Below are positions 25,148 to 34,233 of a DNA stretch of 64,000 nt, one piece after another. Position 1 is the first letter of the stretch. Each line of letters opens with the position of its first letter. A program made the translations under genes and the position numbers. This DNA comes from UBA1926 sp002337215. Its GTDB lineage: Bacteria > Planctomycetota > Phycisphaerae > Phycisphaerales > UBA1924. The notes below the pieces were generated by a model. It did no database searches, was not told where the DNA came from, and saw only the letters and a program-made list of their open reading frames with translations. The DNA lies in contig CAXBAF010000008.1 of the NCBI GenBank assembly GCA_963973795.1, forward strand, positions 57,104 through 121,103, written 5' to 3'.

Positions 25148-25693
25148 ATGGCGATCCGCGACGAGGACATCATCCAGATCGAGCGCACCCCGATGAACCG
25201 CATGGAGAGCCTGTATCTCCCGGAAGTCATCAAAGGGTTCGGGACCACGATGCGGCACTTCTTTACCTCCTTCGGGCAGGGCAAGACGAGCCGGACGATG
25301 CAGTACCCCGAGCAGCGGCGTGAGCACATGCCGGTGACCGAGGGCGGGCAGAACGCCGGGAATTTCCGGGGTGTGCACCGCCTGAACCGCGACGAGGACG
25401 GGCGCGTCCGCTGCGTGGCCTGCATGATGTGCCCCACGCTCTGCCCCGCCAACTGCATCCACATCGAAGCGGGCGAGAGCCCGTGGGACGACCGCGAGAA
25501 GTACCCCGTCAAGTTCGAGATCGACGAGCTCCGCTGCATCTTCTGCGGGATGTGCGAGGAGGCGTGCCCGGTGGACGCGATCGAGATGACCACCGAGTAC
25601 GACATCGTGGGCCTGACCCGCCCTGAGATGATCTTCGACAAGAACAAGCTACTGCACGTCTACGACGTGACCGTCGGCAAGAAGCCGATGTAA
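25148..25693 (+). CDS. nuoI: NADH-quinone oxidoreductase subunit I (two [4Fe-4S] ferredoxin)
   Basis: From ATG 25148 the protein has 181 residues. Two ferredoxin motifs bind clusters N6a and N6b: 'CVACMMCPTLCP' and 'CIFCGMCEEACP'. NuoI passes electrons from NuoG to NuoB in complex I. As with nuoG in this window, no other nuo gene is next to it, so complex I genes are at least partly scattered in this genome. The frame is open upstream of 25148, but conservation starts at 'MAIRDEDI'. Confidence 0.93.
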   Translation: MAIRDEDIIQIERTPMNRMESLYLPEVIKGFGTTMRHFFTSFGQGKTSRTMQYPEQRREHMPVTEGGQNAGNFRGVHRLNRDEDGRVRCVACMMCPTLCPANCIHIEAGESPWDDREKYPVKFEIDELRCIFCGMCEEACPVDAIEMTTEYDIVGLTRPEMIFDKNKLLHVYDVTVGKKPM

Positions 25694-26114
25694 TCCGGCT
25701 CTCCGAGGCGTCCGCCCGCGAATCACCGAGATCGTCGACTCCCGCGAGAATCCGGGTTTCTACCGGAATCAGTGGTATCTCTGCGCAGCTTGTCGCCGTT
25801 GACCAGCCCGCTGTTTCGCCGCAGGCGTGACGGATGGCGCTTCGTTCATGCCATTGGTGGGATTCTGCGCGGGCAACGGCACAAAAACATCACCGATTCA
25901 CGCCAATTCCGGGTGATTCACTGGCATCTGACGGCCGATGGGGCACGTTGTCGAGTGATCGGCTGCGTACATCAGCCGTTCGCCCGCGTCGTCATCAGAA
26001 GTAGGTCCGAGAACAGACCTTCGACCACGCAGTTCGTCAATGAGAGATCCGGCCGGCCCAGAGCGCCGGCGAGAACGCCGAGCGACCGTCGGCACGAGAG
26101 AGGAACGAGAAACG
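25694..26114. other. Intergenic region, no gene seen
   Basis: About 420 bases between nuoI and the PEP-CTERM-like gene, somewhat less GC-rich than the flanks. No convincing reading frame, hairpin or promoter motif was recognised; it presumably holds the promoter of the downstream exported protein. Confidence 0.4.
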
Positions 26115-26777
26115 ATGATCAACCGCACCGCACTCATGACTGTGCTCGCCGCGAGCGGCAGCTTCGCCGCCGCCGACATTGTCGCGTCTTTCAGCTTCAC
26201 CGACCTCAATGGTTCGTACAGCGACGACACCGGGCTCTTCACCGCTGCTGCTGCCAACGACGCGGACTTCGCGTCGGGTGGCGATGTCAGCCTGCTGACC
26301 GGCAGCAAGGGCACCGCCCAGTACGACACGGGCTTCTTCGGCCTCGGCAGTTCCGATGTTTCGCTGGAACTCGATATCTCGAACGTGACCGCGAGCTCCG
26401 CCGACGGCGTGGGTTTCATCACGATCACCGATTCGGACGGGGACACCCTGACCGCATCGATCGCCGGCTCATGGGACATCATCAACCCCTTCGGGTTCAT
26501 GTTCTTCAGCGGGACCTCGTCGGACTTCACCTTCAGCGATAACGGCAACGCCGACGGCGAGTTCAACGGCGTCAACGGGTCGTTCAGCATCGCGAGCCTC
26601 ACAAGCCAGGTCTTCGACGGTGCGGTGAGCCTGCTGCTCCAGAACTTCGGCGGCTTCGACGCCGGCAGTTTCGACGGCGTCTCGACCGAAGCCGATGGCC
26701 TCCTGATCCCGACGCCGGGCGTCCTCGCGATCGCCGGTCTCGGCCTCGCCGGCATGACGACCCGTCGCCGCAAGTAA
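26115..26777 (+). CDS. Secreted protein with PEP-CTERM-like sorting tail
   Basis: The 220-residue protein has a signal peptide (cleavage near 'SFAAA'), an acidic Asp/Ser/Gly-rich beta domain with few Lys or Arg, and the tail 'IPTPGVLAIAGLGLAGMTTRRRK': Pro-x-Pro, hydrophobic helix, basic cluster. Such tails are processed by exosortase-like enzymes in planctomycetes. ATG 26115 has AGGAACGAGAAACG upstream. A strong terminator follows, so it is monocistronic. Likely a surface or matrix protein, function unknown. Confidence 0.8.
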   Translation: MINRTALMTVLAASGSFAAADIVASFSFTDLNGSYSDDTGLFTAAAANDADFASGGDVSLLTGSKGTAQYDTGFFGLGSSDVSLELDISNVTASSADGVGFITITDSDGDTLTASIAGSWDIINPFGFMFFSGTSSDFTFSDNGNADGEFNGVNGSFSIASLTSQVFDGAVSLLLQNFGGFDAGSFDGVSTEADGLLIPTPGVLAIAGLGLAGMTTRRRK

Positions 26778-26823
26778 GCCTGCAACGCACCGACGACCAC
26801 GAATGACGATTTCGTGACCACCG

Positions 26824-26861
26824 ACCCGGATCGGCCTTTGGCTGATCCGGGTGGTTTTTTT
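26824..26861 (+). terminator. Rho-independent terminator after the PEP-CTERM-like gene
   Basis: ACCCGGATC (26824-26832) pairs with GATCCGGGT (26844-26852) across an 11-base loop and is followed by GG and seven T. It is the clearest intrinsic terminator of the window. Confidence 0.9.
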
Positions 26862-26899
26862 GCGTGGATCAATTGTTCAGAGGTCGGCGAGGACGCTGA

Positions 26900-27823
26900 T
26901 CAGGCTCCGGGCCGGACTCCCGCGCAGTCGCGTGCGAAGCCGACCGCGGCGGACCGGATCGCCCCGCGCCAATCGTCCGATTCCCCGGTTTCTGCCCCGG
27001 TTTCTGTCCCGCTGGGGAAGATGACCGATCGGCTCGCGTTGATCAGCACGCCCGCCTCGCCCAGCGTCGCCGCCCCGGCCCGCACCAGCGGGGTGACCTG
27101 CGCGATCGTGCCGCCCTGGGCGCCGACTCCCGGAACGAGGATCGGCGCGTCGGGCATCAGGGCCCGCAAGGCCGCGACCTCGCCCGCTGACTTGGTCGCC
27201 CCCACCACCGCGCCGACCTGCGAGGTGCCCCGCGCTCCGAGCCGGCCCGAACCGAGATCGCCCACGATCGCCGCCATCCGTTCGGCGACCGTTTCGCCCG
27301 ACCCGAGCCGATCGGCCTGCAGTTCATCCGAATCCGGGTTGCTCGTGCGCACAAGGACGTACACGCCCAGGCCGGCGCCGCGCGGGGACTTCAGGAACGG
27401 CTCGACGGCGCTCCGGCCCATGTACCCGTTGACAGTCACGGCGTCGGCGCCCATGCCGACCGCGGCGGCGGCGTAATGGTCGGCGGTCGAGCCGATATCG
27501 CCCCGCTTGACGTCGAGGACCACGACGAGCCCCAGTTCCTTGGCACGCGCGCACACGGCCTCGAGCACGGCGACGCCGGCGGACCCGAACCGTTCGTAGC
27601 ACGCGGACTGCGGCTTGATCGCCGGGACCACGCCCGCGACGGCCTCGACGACGCCGAGGCAGAACGCCCTCAGCCGATCGAGATCGGTGGTGGCGCCGAT
27701 CCCCGGGGGCAACCTCTCGAGCACCGGGTCGATACCCACGCACGCGGGGGTGCCGGCCTCGTCGATCGCGGCGCAGAGTCTGTCGCTGTAGGGAATCTGA
27801 TGTGCCGCATCGGCTGCTGTCAT
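26900..27823 (-). CDS. pyrF: Orotidine 5'-phosphate decarboxylase (type 2)
   Basis: The 307-residue protein shows 'CVGIDPVLERLP', the catalytic 'LDVKRGDIGSTA' (Asp-Lys-Asp array with the second Asp in 'GDIGS'), 'VNGYMG' and 'VPGVGAQGG', typical of the longer type 2 PyrF family. It makes UMP from OMP in pyrimidine synthesis. The last part carries a short 'GTETGAETGE' repeat. Divergent from the DUF971 gene, with 39 bases between the starts. Confidence 0.94.
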   Translation of the reverse strand: MTAADAAHQIPYSDRLCAAIDEAGTPACVGIDPVLERLPPGIGATTDLDRLRAFCLGVVEAVAGVVPAIKPQSACYERFGSAGVAVLEAVCARAKELGLVVVLDVKRGDIGSTADHYAAAAVGMGADAVTVNGYMGRSAVEPFLKSPRGAGLGVYVLVRTSNPDSDELQADRLGSGETVAERMAAIVGDLGSGRLGARGTSQVGAVVGATKSAGEVAALRALMPDAPILVPGVGAQGGTIAQVTPLVRAGAATLGEAGVLINASRSVIFPSGTETGAETGESDDWRGAIRSAAVGFARDCAGVRPGA

Positions 27824-27862
27824 CTCGTCGCTCCCGGCGGCGTTGCCGCTCTACCATCCCGC

Positions 27863-28267
27863 GTGACGCACGCCGATACACCGACCGCGCTGGACCTCAA
27901 GAAAGACCGTGGCCTGACCATCCAGTGGGCCGACGGGACCGGATCCTACTACTCCATCGCCTACCTGCGCCGGATGAGCCCTTCGGCCGACCAGCGTGAG
28001 CTCCGCAAGCACATGAGCAAGAACCCGCTCACGGTGCTTCCGTCCGCGCCGGGCGGTACTTCGGGCAAGGGCGGCCTGGAGGCGTTGGACGCCGAGATGG
28101 TGGGCAATTACGCGATCCGCATCACCTTCAACGACGGGCACTCGTCGGGCATCTACACCTGGGCCTATCTGCGCGAGATCGACCCCGCCAACCGACCCGA
28201 GGGGGAGGCTCGCACGGATGCGCCGGGCGACGACGCGCCGCCGCACGATCGGCCCCTGGGGGTCTGA
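27863..28267 (+). CDS. DUF971 domain protein (gamma-butyrobetaine hydroxylase-like N-terminal domain)
   Basis: From GTG 27863 the protein has 134 residues. It starts 'THADTPTALDLKKDRGLTIQ' and holds the DUF971 motif 'IQWADGTGSYYSIAYLRRMSP' and, at the end, 'ITFNDGHSSGIYTWAYLREI'. In bacteria this domain is often linked with iron-sulfur cluster proteins of the ApbC/Mrp type, and it is also the N-terminal domain of eukaryotic carnitine-pathway hydroxylases. Role here unknown. It precedes recG by 33 bases in the same direction. Confidence 0.87.
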   Translation: MTHADTPTALDLKKDRGLTIQWADGTGSYYSIAYLRRMSPSADQRELRKHMSKNPLTVLPSAPGGTSGKGGLEALDAEMVGNYAIRITFNDGHSSGIYTWAYLREIDPANRPEGEARTDAPGDDAPPHDRPLGV

Positions 28268-28300
28268 GCGTGCCGATCCTGAGCAGGGCATAATCGAACC

Positions 28301-30421
28301 GTGCCGATTCAACTGATAACCCCGCTCACTGCGATCGACGGGATCGTTCCCCGCGACGCCCAGGCGCTCGCGGACCTCGGCATCAGCAATGTCGGTGCGC
28401 TTATTGCCCACCTCCCGATGCGGTACGAGCACGAGGAGGCTGAGGCGGGGATCGCGGATCTTGAGGCGGGGCGGATCATCAGCGCCCGCGGAGAGATCAC
28501 CGCGACGCGCGTGAGCGGGGTGGGCCGCAAGCGGCGTTTCGAGGCCGTGCTGTGCGACGAGACGGGCCGGCTGGATCTCGTCTTCTTCAACCAGGCGTTC
28601 CTTCGCGACAAGATCGGGCCGGGCACGCGGCTGCGCGTGCAGGGCACCGCCAAGCAGCGGGGCCCCGGGCTCCAGGTCGCCAACCCACGCTTCGAGATCC
28701 TGGGCCTCGACGACGGTGACGCGAACGAGACGGCGACGCTCGAGGAACGGCTTCGGCCCGTCTACCCCGCGAGCGGCGCGATCAACAGCCGATCGATCGA
28801 AGCGTGCGTGGGCAAGGTCCTCAAAGACGCCCTGCCCTTGATCGAGGATCATCTCGAGGACGGGTACAGGCGGGAACGCGAGATGCCAACGCTCGCGGAG
28901 GCGTACCGCATGATGCACGCGCCCGAGTCCGAGGGGGATCACCAATCGGGCAGGCGGAGGCTCGCCTACGACGAGCTGCTCTTGCTCCAGCTCGGGGTTC
29001 ACATGAAGCGGGCGCACCTGAGGCGGACGCTCAGCGCCCCGCCCCTGCGCCACGACGACGCGATCGATGCACGCATCCGGGGTCGGCTGCCCTTCACGCT
29101 CACGCCGCAGCAGGACCGGGTCGTCGCCGACATCGCCCGCGACCTCGCGCTCTCGACACCGACCAACCGGCTGATCCAGGGCGACGTGGGCTCGGGCAAG
29201 ACCGCGGTGGCGCTGTACGCGATGCTGATGGCGACCGCGACGGGGCACCAGGCGGCGCTGATGGCACCGACCGAACTGCTCGCCGAGCAGCACTATCTCT
29301 CGATTACATCGATGCTCGAGTCGTCCGGCGTGCGCATCGGGCTTCTGACAGGCTCGGTCGCCGCGAGCGAGCGGACGGAACTGCTGACAAGAATCGAGGC
29401 GGGCGAGGTCGATCTGCTCATCGGCACGCACGCACTGCTCACCGAATCGGTCAACTTCCACTCGCTTGCCGTCGCGATCATCGACGAGCAGCACCGGTTC
29501 GGCGTCCACCAGCGTGCGCACCTCCGCACGCACGCGACCGTGCTGGGCGAGGCCGAGGCTGGTGCCCAGCCCGTGACGCCGCACGTGCTGGTGATGACCG
29601 CGACGCCGATCCCGCGGACGCTCGGGATGACGCTGTTCGGCGATCTGGACGTCTCCACCATCGACGGGTTGCCGCCCGGGCGCACGGCGGTGCGCACAAG
29701 CGTGGTCGCGCCCGCCCGCCGTCCCGAGGTGTACGAACGGCTGAAGGCGCGGCTCGACGAGGGCGATCAGGCGTTCATCGTCGTCCCCGCGATCGAAGAG
29801 AACAGCGAGGATGGACCCACGAACCTGCGGACGCTGATGCGAAAACTCGAGGACGGTCCGCTGCGCGGGTCGCGCGTCGCGGCGCTGCACGGCCGGCTGA
29901 AGCGCGACACCCGCGAGCATGTCATGGGCAGGTTCCGCGCTGGGTTGATCGACTGCCTGATCGCGACGACGGTGATCGAGGTGGGCGTGGACGTGCCCAA
30001 CGCGACGATCATGATCATCGAGGACGCCGACCGGTTCGGGCTCGCCCAGCTGCACCAGCTGCGGGGGCGTGTGGGCCGGGGCGAGAAACCCTCGGCGTGC
30101 GTGCTGATCGGTGAACCCAAGACCGACGACGGACGGAAAAGGCTCGAGGCGATGGCGGAGACGACCAGCGGGTTCGTGCTCGCGGAGCGTGATTTCGAGA
30201 TCCGCGGGCCGGGCGAGCTGTTCGGGACCAAGCAATCGGGGCTGCCCCCCTTCCGCGTGGCGGACCTGATGCGCGATCTGGAACTCCTGGAGATGGCCCG
30301 CCGGGATGCCGCGGCGTGGATCGAGCGGTCACCTCGTCTGAATAGTTCATCCGAGCGCACGCTGCGACGCCGGCTGATGAAGCGGTACGGCGATTCGCTC
30401 GGCATCGGTGATGTCGGGTAG
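28301..30421 (+). CDS. recG: ATP-dependent DNA helicase RecG
   Basis: The 706-residue protein has a wedge/OB domain in the N-terminal third, then SF2 helicase motifs: 'QGDVGSGKT' (motif I), 'APTELLAEQH' (Ia), 'IIDEQHRFG' (II), 'TATPIPRT' (III), 'DQAFIVVPAIEE', and 'RGRVGRGEKPSACVL' (VI). RecG reverses stalled replication forks and processes branched recombination intermediates. The start is GTG. It may be co-transcribed with the DUF971 gene. Confidence 0.97.
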   Translation: MPIQLITPLTAIDGIVPRDAQALADLGISNVGALIAHLPMRYEHEEAEAGIADLEAGRIISARGEITATRVSGVGRKRRFEAVLCDETGRLDLVFFNQAFLRDKIGPGTRLRVQGTAKQRGPGLQVANPRFEILGLDDGDANETATLEERLRPVYPASGAINSRSIEACVGKVLKDALPLIEDHLEDGYRREREMPTLAEAYRMMHAPESEGDHQSGRRRLAYDELLLLQLGVHMKRAHLRRTLSAPPLRHDDAIDARIRGRLPFTLTPQQDRVVADIARDLALSTPTNRLIQGDVGSGKTAVALYAMLMATATGHQAALMAPTELLAEQHYLSITSMLESSGVRIGLLTGSVAASERTELLTRIEAGEVDLLIGTHALLTESVNFHSLAVAIIDEQHRFGVHQRAHLRTHATVLGEAEAGAQPVTPHVLVMTATPIPRTLGMTLFGDLDVSTIDGLPPGRTAVRTSVVAPARRPEVYERLKARLDEGDQAFIVVPAIEENSEDGPTNLRTLMRKLEDGPLRGSRVAALHGRLKRDTREHVMGRFRAGLIDCLIATTVIEVGVDVPNATIMIIEDADRFGLAQLHQLRGRVGRGEKPSACVLIGEPKTDDGRKRLEAMAETTSGFVLAERDFEIRGPGELFGTKQSGLPPFRVADLMRDLELLEMARRDAAAWIERSPRLNSSSERTLRRRLMKRYGDSLGIGDVG

Positions 30422-30522
30422 ATCCAGACCGCGGAGAATCTGAGCGCCGCGACCGGTCTGCCGTGATCAGAGAGAACCGGGAGAACCGAGCGCAGAGCGC
30501 CCCGGACCATCTACGATCGCGC

Positions 30523-32328
30523 ATGTCATTCAACGAAGACCTCGGCGCGATCTTTGAGCAGATGGCCGGGCTGCTCGAACTGACGGGCGCGAACCGGTTC
30601 CGGGTCAACGCGCACGCGAAAGCAGCGCGGGTGATCCGCGATCACCCGACCGACCTCCGATCGATCGCGGGCGATGAGAAAGCGCTGACCGCCCTCGACG
30701 GGATCGGCAAGGGGACCGCCGAGAAGATCGCCGAGTTCGCGGAGACCGGCACGATCGGCGAGCACCGGGAACTCCTCGACGCCGTCCCGCCGGGCCTGCT
30801 GACAGTGCTCGAAGTGCCCGGCCTTGGGCCCAAGACCGTCAAACTGCTGTGGGACGAGATGGGTGTCACGGATCTCGATTCGCTGAAGGCCGCCCTGGAT
30901 TCCGAGAAGATCCTCGAACTCCCGCGGATGGGCAAGAAGAGCGTCGAGAAGATCAGAGAATCGCTCGCGTTCGCGGAGACCGCGGGCGAGCGCCTGCTGC
31001 TGGGCATGGCGCGCCCGCTCGCGGAATTGCTCGTCGAGCGGATGGAAGCGGTCGGGGGCGTGACGAGGTGCGCCTTCGCGGGGTCGATGCGGCGGGGACG
31101 CGAGACGATCGGGGATATCGACATCCTGGTCGCGACCGACGATCCTGCGGGCGCGCACAAGGCGTTCCGCGAACAGAAGGGCGTCGTGTCGGTTATCGCG
31201 AGCGGAGAGACAAAGACATCCGTCCGTCTCGAACTGCCGACCGACCTCGGGCGCTGGCGCGGGATCGCGGAGGGCGACAGCCCGACCGTGCAGGCCGACC
31301 TGCGGGTGGTTCCCGAATCGTCGTGGGGCGCGGCGCTGATGTACTTCACGGGCTCGAAGAACCACAACGTGAGACTCCGGGAGCGCGCGATCAAGCGGGG
31401 CATGACGCTCAACGAGTACGGCCTGTTCCCCGAATCGCCCGACGAGAAGGCGGACGGACCGCCGCAGAACAGGGGCGTCGAGCCGATCGCGAGCGAGACC
31501 GAGAAATCGATCTATTCTGCGCTGGAGTTGCCCTACATCCCGCCGGAAGCGCGGGAAGACCGAGGGGAGCTGGACCTCCCGGAAGCTCCTGACCTTGTGT
31601 CTGTCGAGGCGATCCGGGCCGAGCTCCACGCGCACACAACCGAATCGGACGGGTCGCTGTCGCTCGCCGAGCTGGTGGAGGGCGCACAGTCTCGTGGGTT
31701 TCACACGATCGCGGTCACCGACCACTCCAGGAGCAGTGTCCAGGCAAACGGTCTCAGCGTTGATCGGCTGCGGGCCCAGCGCGAGGCGATCGAGAGCGCG
31801 CGCTCAACCATCGACGGGATCGCCCTCCTGCACGGGAGCGAGGTCGACATCCTCGCGGACGGCTCGCTCGACTACGACGACGAGATCCTCGCCTGGCTCG
31901 AGGTGGTCGTCGCGAGCCCCCACGCGGCGCTGTCGCAGGATCCCAAGAAGGCGACCGACCGCCTGCTCCGCGCGATCGCGCATCCGCACGTCAACATCAT
32001 CGGGCACCCGACCGGCCGGCTCATCGGCCGCCGGAAGGGTCTCGAGCCCGCGATGGATGAGATTATTTCCGCCGCGGTCGAGCACGATGTCGCGCTGGAG
32101 ATCAACGCCCACTGGCTCCGGCTGGACCTGCGGGACACGCACGTGCGCGCCGCGGTGGAGGCGGGGTGCCTGATCGCGATCGACTGCGATGTGCACGGGG
32201 CCGGGGACTTTGACAACATTCGATTCGGCGTGCAGACGGGCCGGCGGGGTTGGCTGCCGGCGGAGCGGTGCGTCAACACATGGCCCGCGAAGAGGCTGCA
32301 CGCGTGGCTCGCCAAAAAGCACGGGTAG
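30523..32328 (+). CDS. polX: DNA polymerase/3'-5' exonuclease PolX with PHP domain
   Basis: From ATG 30523 the protein has 601 residues. It contains an N-terminal HhH/8-kDa region ('LDGIGKGTAEKIAEF', 'VPGLGPKTVKLLW'), the polymerase X palm with metal-binding acids in 'GSMRRGRETIGDIDILV' and 'QADLRVV', and a C-terminal PHP phosphoesterase domain with 'ELHAHTTESDGS', 'TDHSRSS' and 'IIGHPTGRL'. PolX fills short gaps in base-excision repair; the PHP domain gives metal-dependent 3' exonuclease or phosphatase activity. All visible catalytic residues are intact. Confidence 0.96.
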   Translation: MSFNEDLGAIFEQMAGLLELTGANRFRVNAHAKAARVIRDHPTDLRSIAGDEKALTALDGIGKGTAEKIAEFAETGTIGEHRELLDAVPPGLLTVLEVPGLGPKTVKLLWDEMGVTDLDSLKAALDSEKILELPRMGKKSVEKIRESLAFAETAGERLLLGMARPLAELLVERMEAVGGVTRCAFAGSMRRGRETIGDIDILVATDDPAGAHKAFREQKGVVSVIASGETKTSVRLELPTDLGRWRGIAEGDSPTVQADLRVVPESSWGAALMYFTGSKNHNVRLRERAIKRGMTLNEYGLFPESPDEKADGPPQNRGVEPIASETEKSIYSALELPYIPPEAREDRGELDLPEAPDLVSVEAIRAELHAHTTESDGSLSLAELVEGAQSRGFHTIAVTDHSRSSVQANGLSVDRLRAQREAIESARSTIDGIALLHGSEVDILADGSLDYDDEILAWLEVVVASPHAALSQDPKKATDRLLRAIAHPHVNIIGHPTGRLIGRRKGLEPAMDEIISAAVEHDVALEINAHWLRLDLRDTHVRAAVEAGCLIAIDCDVHGAGDFDNIRFGVQTGRRGWLPAERCVNTWPAKRLHAWLAKKHG

Positions 32329-32384
32329 CAAGAAGCACGGATGATGCGTGCAATTCCTGAGCCATGCCCCGGTAGGGTGTTGTC

Positions 32385-33014
32385 GTGAGCCGACCCGATG
32401 CGGACATCCTCGAACGGGCGCGCGCGGGCGATCGCGACGCGATCGGGGCGCTGCTGGAGCCCGAGCTCGATCGGGTCTACGCGACGTGCCGGCGGATGGT
32501 GGGCAACGCGGACGACGCCGCGGAACTGGCCCAGGACTCGGTTGTGCGCGCGATCCGGGGCATCGGGTCCTACGACGGCCGATCGGCGTTCTCGACCTGG
32601 CTGACGCGGGTGACCATCAATACCTGCCTGAGCTGGCACCGGGCACGGGGGCGGCGGTCGGCGATCCGGGCCGCGTCGCTCCGGGATGCCGGCTCGTTTC
32701 CGGACGCTTCGGTCTCTGGCCGCCCGGGCACGGAACCCGAGCGAACGGACGGCGTCCAAAGGGGTGAGCCGCGCGTTGCCCGGGTTGAGGCGGCGTTGGA
32801 CCAGTTGAATCCCGAACATCGCGCGGTGCTCGTGCTCCGGGATGTTCGTGAGATGGACTACGAGGCGATCGGGGCGGCGTTGGACCTGCCCCTCGGAACG
32901 GTCAAGAGCCGGATCTCCCGGGCCCGCGGGGCGTTGCGAAGGCTGCTCGAGGCGGAAGAGGCTGACGAATCACATGGCCATGAACGGGGCGACGGATCGG
33001 CGATGGAATCATGA
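32385..33014 (+). CDS. ECF-type RNA polymerase sigma factor
   Basis: The 209-residue protein from GTG 32385 shows sigma region 2 ('RVYATCRRMVGNADDAAELAQDSVVRAI') and region 4 ('LNPEHRAVLVLRDVREMDYEAIGAAL' then 'GTVKSRISRARGALRRLL'), with a variable Ser/Gly/Arg linker between them and no region 1.1 or 3. Such factors direct RNA polymerase to stress or envelope promoters. The stop codon overlaps the ATG of the next gene (ATGA), so the next protein is likely its regulator. Confidence 0.95.
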   Translation: MSRPDADILERARAGDRDAIGALLEPELDRVYATCRRMVGNADDAAELAQDSVVRAIRGIGSYDGRSAFSTWLTRVTINTCLSWHRARGRRSAIRAASLRDAGSFPDASVSGRPGTEPERTDGVQRGEPRVARVEAALDQLNPEHRAVLVLRDVREMDYEAIGAALDLPLGTVKSRISRARGALRRLLEAEEADESHGHERGDGSAMES

Positions 33015-34198
33015 CGACACCGAACGGAAAACTTCAGCCTGGCGACCTCTCCGATCCGCTGTCTGGCCTCGACGGGCGTGTCGTCGAGGCGATGCTCGCG
33101 GCCGTGGAATCGTCGGACGATGCCGGGTTCGCGTCGGCGCTGGAAGCGATCACGGACCCGCGGGCGCGCGCGGTGGCGGAATCGATGCGGTCTGATCGCG
33201 ATGCTCTTCGGGGGCTCGAGACGGGGCGGGCGCCGGCAGGGCTGCTCGCGGCCGCGATCGACCGGGCTCTGGACGGAGATCTGGCTGACAACTTGGAATC
33301 GATCGATACGTCCGGCGTCGCCGCGCTGGAGGCGGGGGCCGCGTCGTCGCTGAGCGGGCCTCCTGTGTCCGGGGTCGAGGCGTACCGCGAGCCGGTCGTG
33401 GCGCGGATCTGGCGTCGGCGTCGCGAGGTCGGGCTGATGGCGGCGGCGGTGCTGGTGTTCGTGAGCGGGATGGCGATCGTCGCGGGGGTGCGCTCGATTG
33501 GGTCGATCTCTCGGAGCATCGGGCCGGTCGCCTCGGAGACCGATGGAACTGCGGGCGTCGGCGCTGGTGCCGATGAAACGACTGATTCGGTCGCGATCGC
33601 GGACGCACGGCCTTCGGAGTCTCCGATCGATCCTCCTGTCGTGTCGGAGAGCACACCCGAGCAGGCCTCGGCCTGGCTTGCGCTGATGCCGGACCCGGGG
33701 ACGGGCGAGGTTCTGGATTCGGTTTTCGACGCTGCCCCACTGCTCGGTTCGGACCGGATCGTGTTCTACGCGCGGAGCGGCTCGACGACGAACACCGCGG
33801 CGGTCATGGATGTGCTCACGGCCCAGCGGATCGGTGTCGATCACGCGTTCGGGATCCGGAGCGAGTTGGTTGAGGATCGGCTTGGTGCGTTCGGGATCCC
33901 CGAGCCGACCCAGCCTGTGATCGCGTCCGCGGAGGGCGGGCTCGACACCATCGTGCTGGCGGCCCGTTCGGGCTGGGTCGCGGAGGTGCGTCGGACACCC
34001 GCGGCGCTGGCGGCGCTGCGGAGGCGTCTGGAAGACGCCGGCCTGACGGTCGAGATCCGGGTGTTGCCGGAACCGGTCGAGGTCGGTGCCGATCTCACGG
34101 TGACAGCCGACGAGGTGCTCTGGTGGTCGGGCCCGGCGTCGCGCTGGCAGCGGACAGCCCCGGTCCCCATCGTCATCGACAGCCTGCCCGATCGGTGA
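33011..34198 (+). CDS. Probable membrane-bound anti-sigma factor
   Basis: The 395-residue protein overlaps the sigma gene by 4 bases (translational coupling). It has a cytoplasmic N-terminal part of about 135 residues, helix-rich and acidic, one transmembrane helix ('VGLMAAAVLVFVSGMAIVAGV', about 140-160), a Ser/Thr/Pro-rich linker and an extracytoplasmic domain of about 180 residues with a repeated alpha/beta pattern. No zinc anti-sigma HxxxCxxC motif was seen, so assignment rests on gene order and topology. Confidence 0.7.
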   Translation: MTTPNGKLQPGDLSDPLSGLDGRVVEAMLAAVESSDDAGFASALEAITDPRARAVAESMRSDRDALRGLETGRAPAGLLAAAIDRALDGDLADNLESIDTSGVAALEAGAASSLSGPPVSGVEAYREPVVARIWRRRREVGLMAAAVLVFVSGMAIVAGVRSIGSISRSIGPVASETDGTAGVGAGADETTDSVAIADARPSESPIDPPVVSESTPEQASAWLALMPDPGTGEVLDSVFDAAPLLGSDRIVFYARSGSTTNTAAVMDVLTAQRIGVDHAFGIRSELVEDRLGAFGIPEPTQPVIASAEGGLDTIVLAARSGWVAEVRRTPAALAALRRRLEDAGLTVEIRVLPEPVEVGADLTVTADEVLWWSGPASRWQRTAPVPIVIDSLPDR

Positions 34199-34233
34199 GA
34201 CGCGCCGCGGACGGGTGACGGATACAGTCGGGC

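Noticed and set aside
27851..30235. Long minus-strand open frame opposite DUF971 and recG
   Set aside because: Low-complexity Arg/Val/Asp-rich translation without domains; recG on the plus strand has all helicase motifs.
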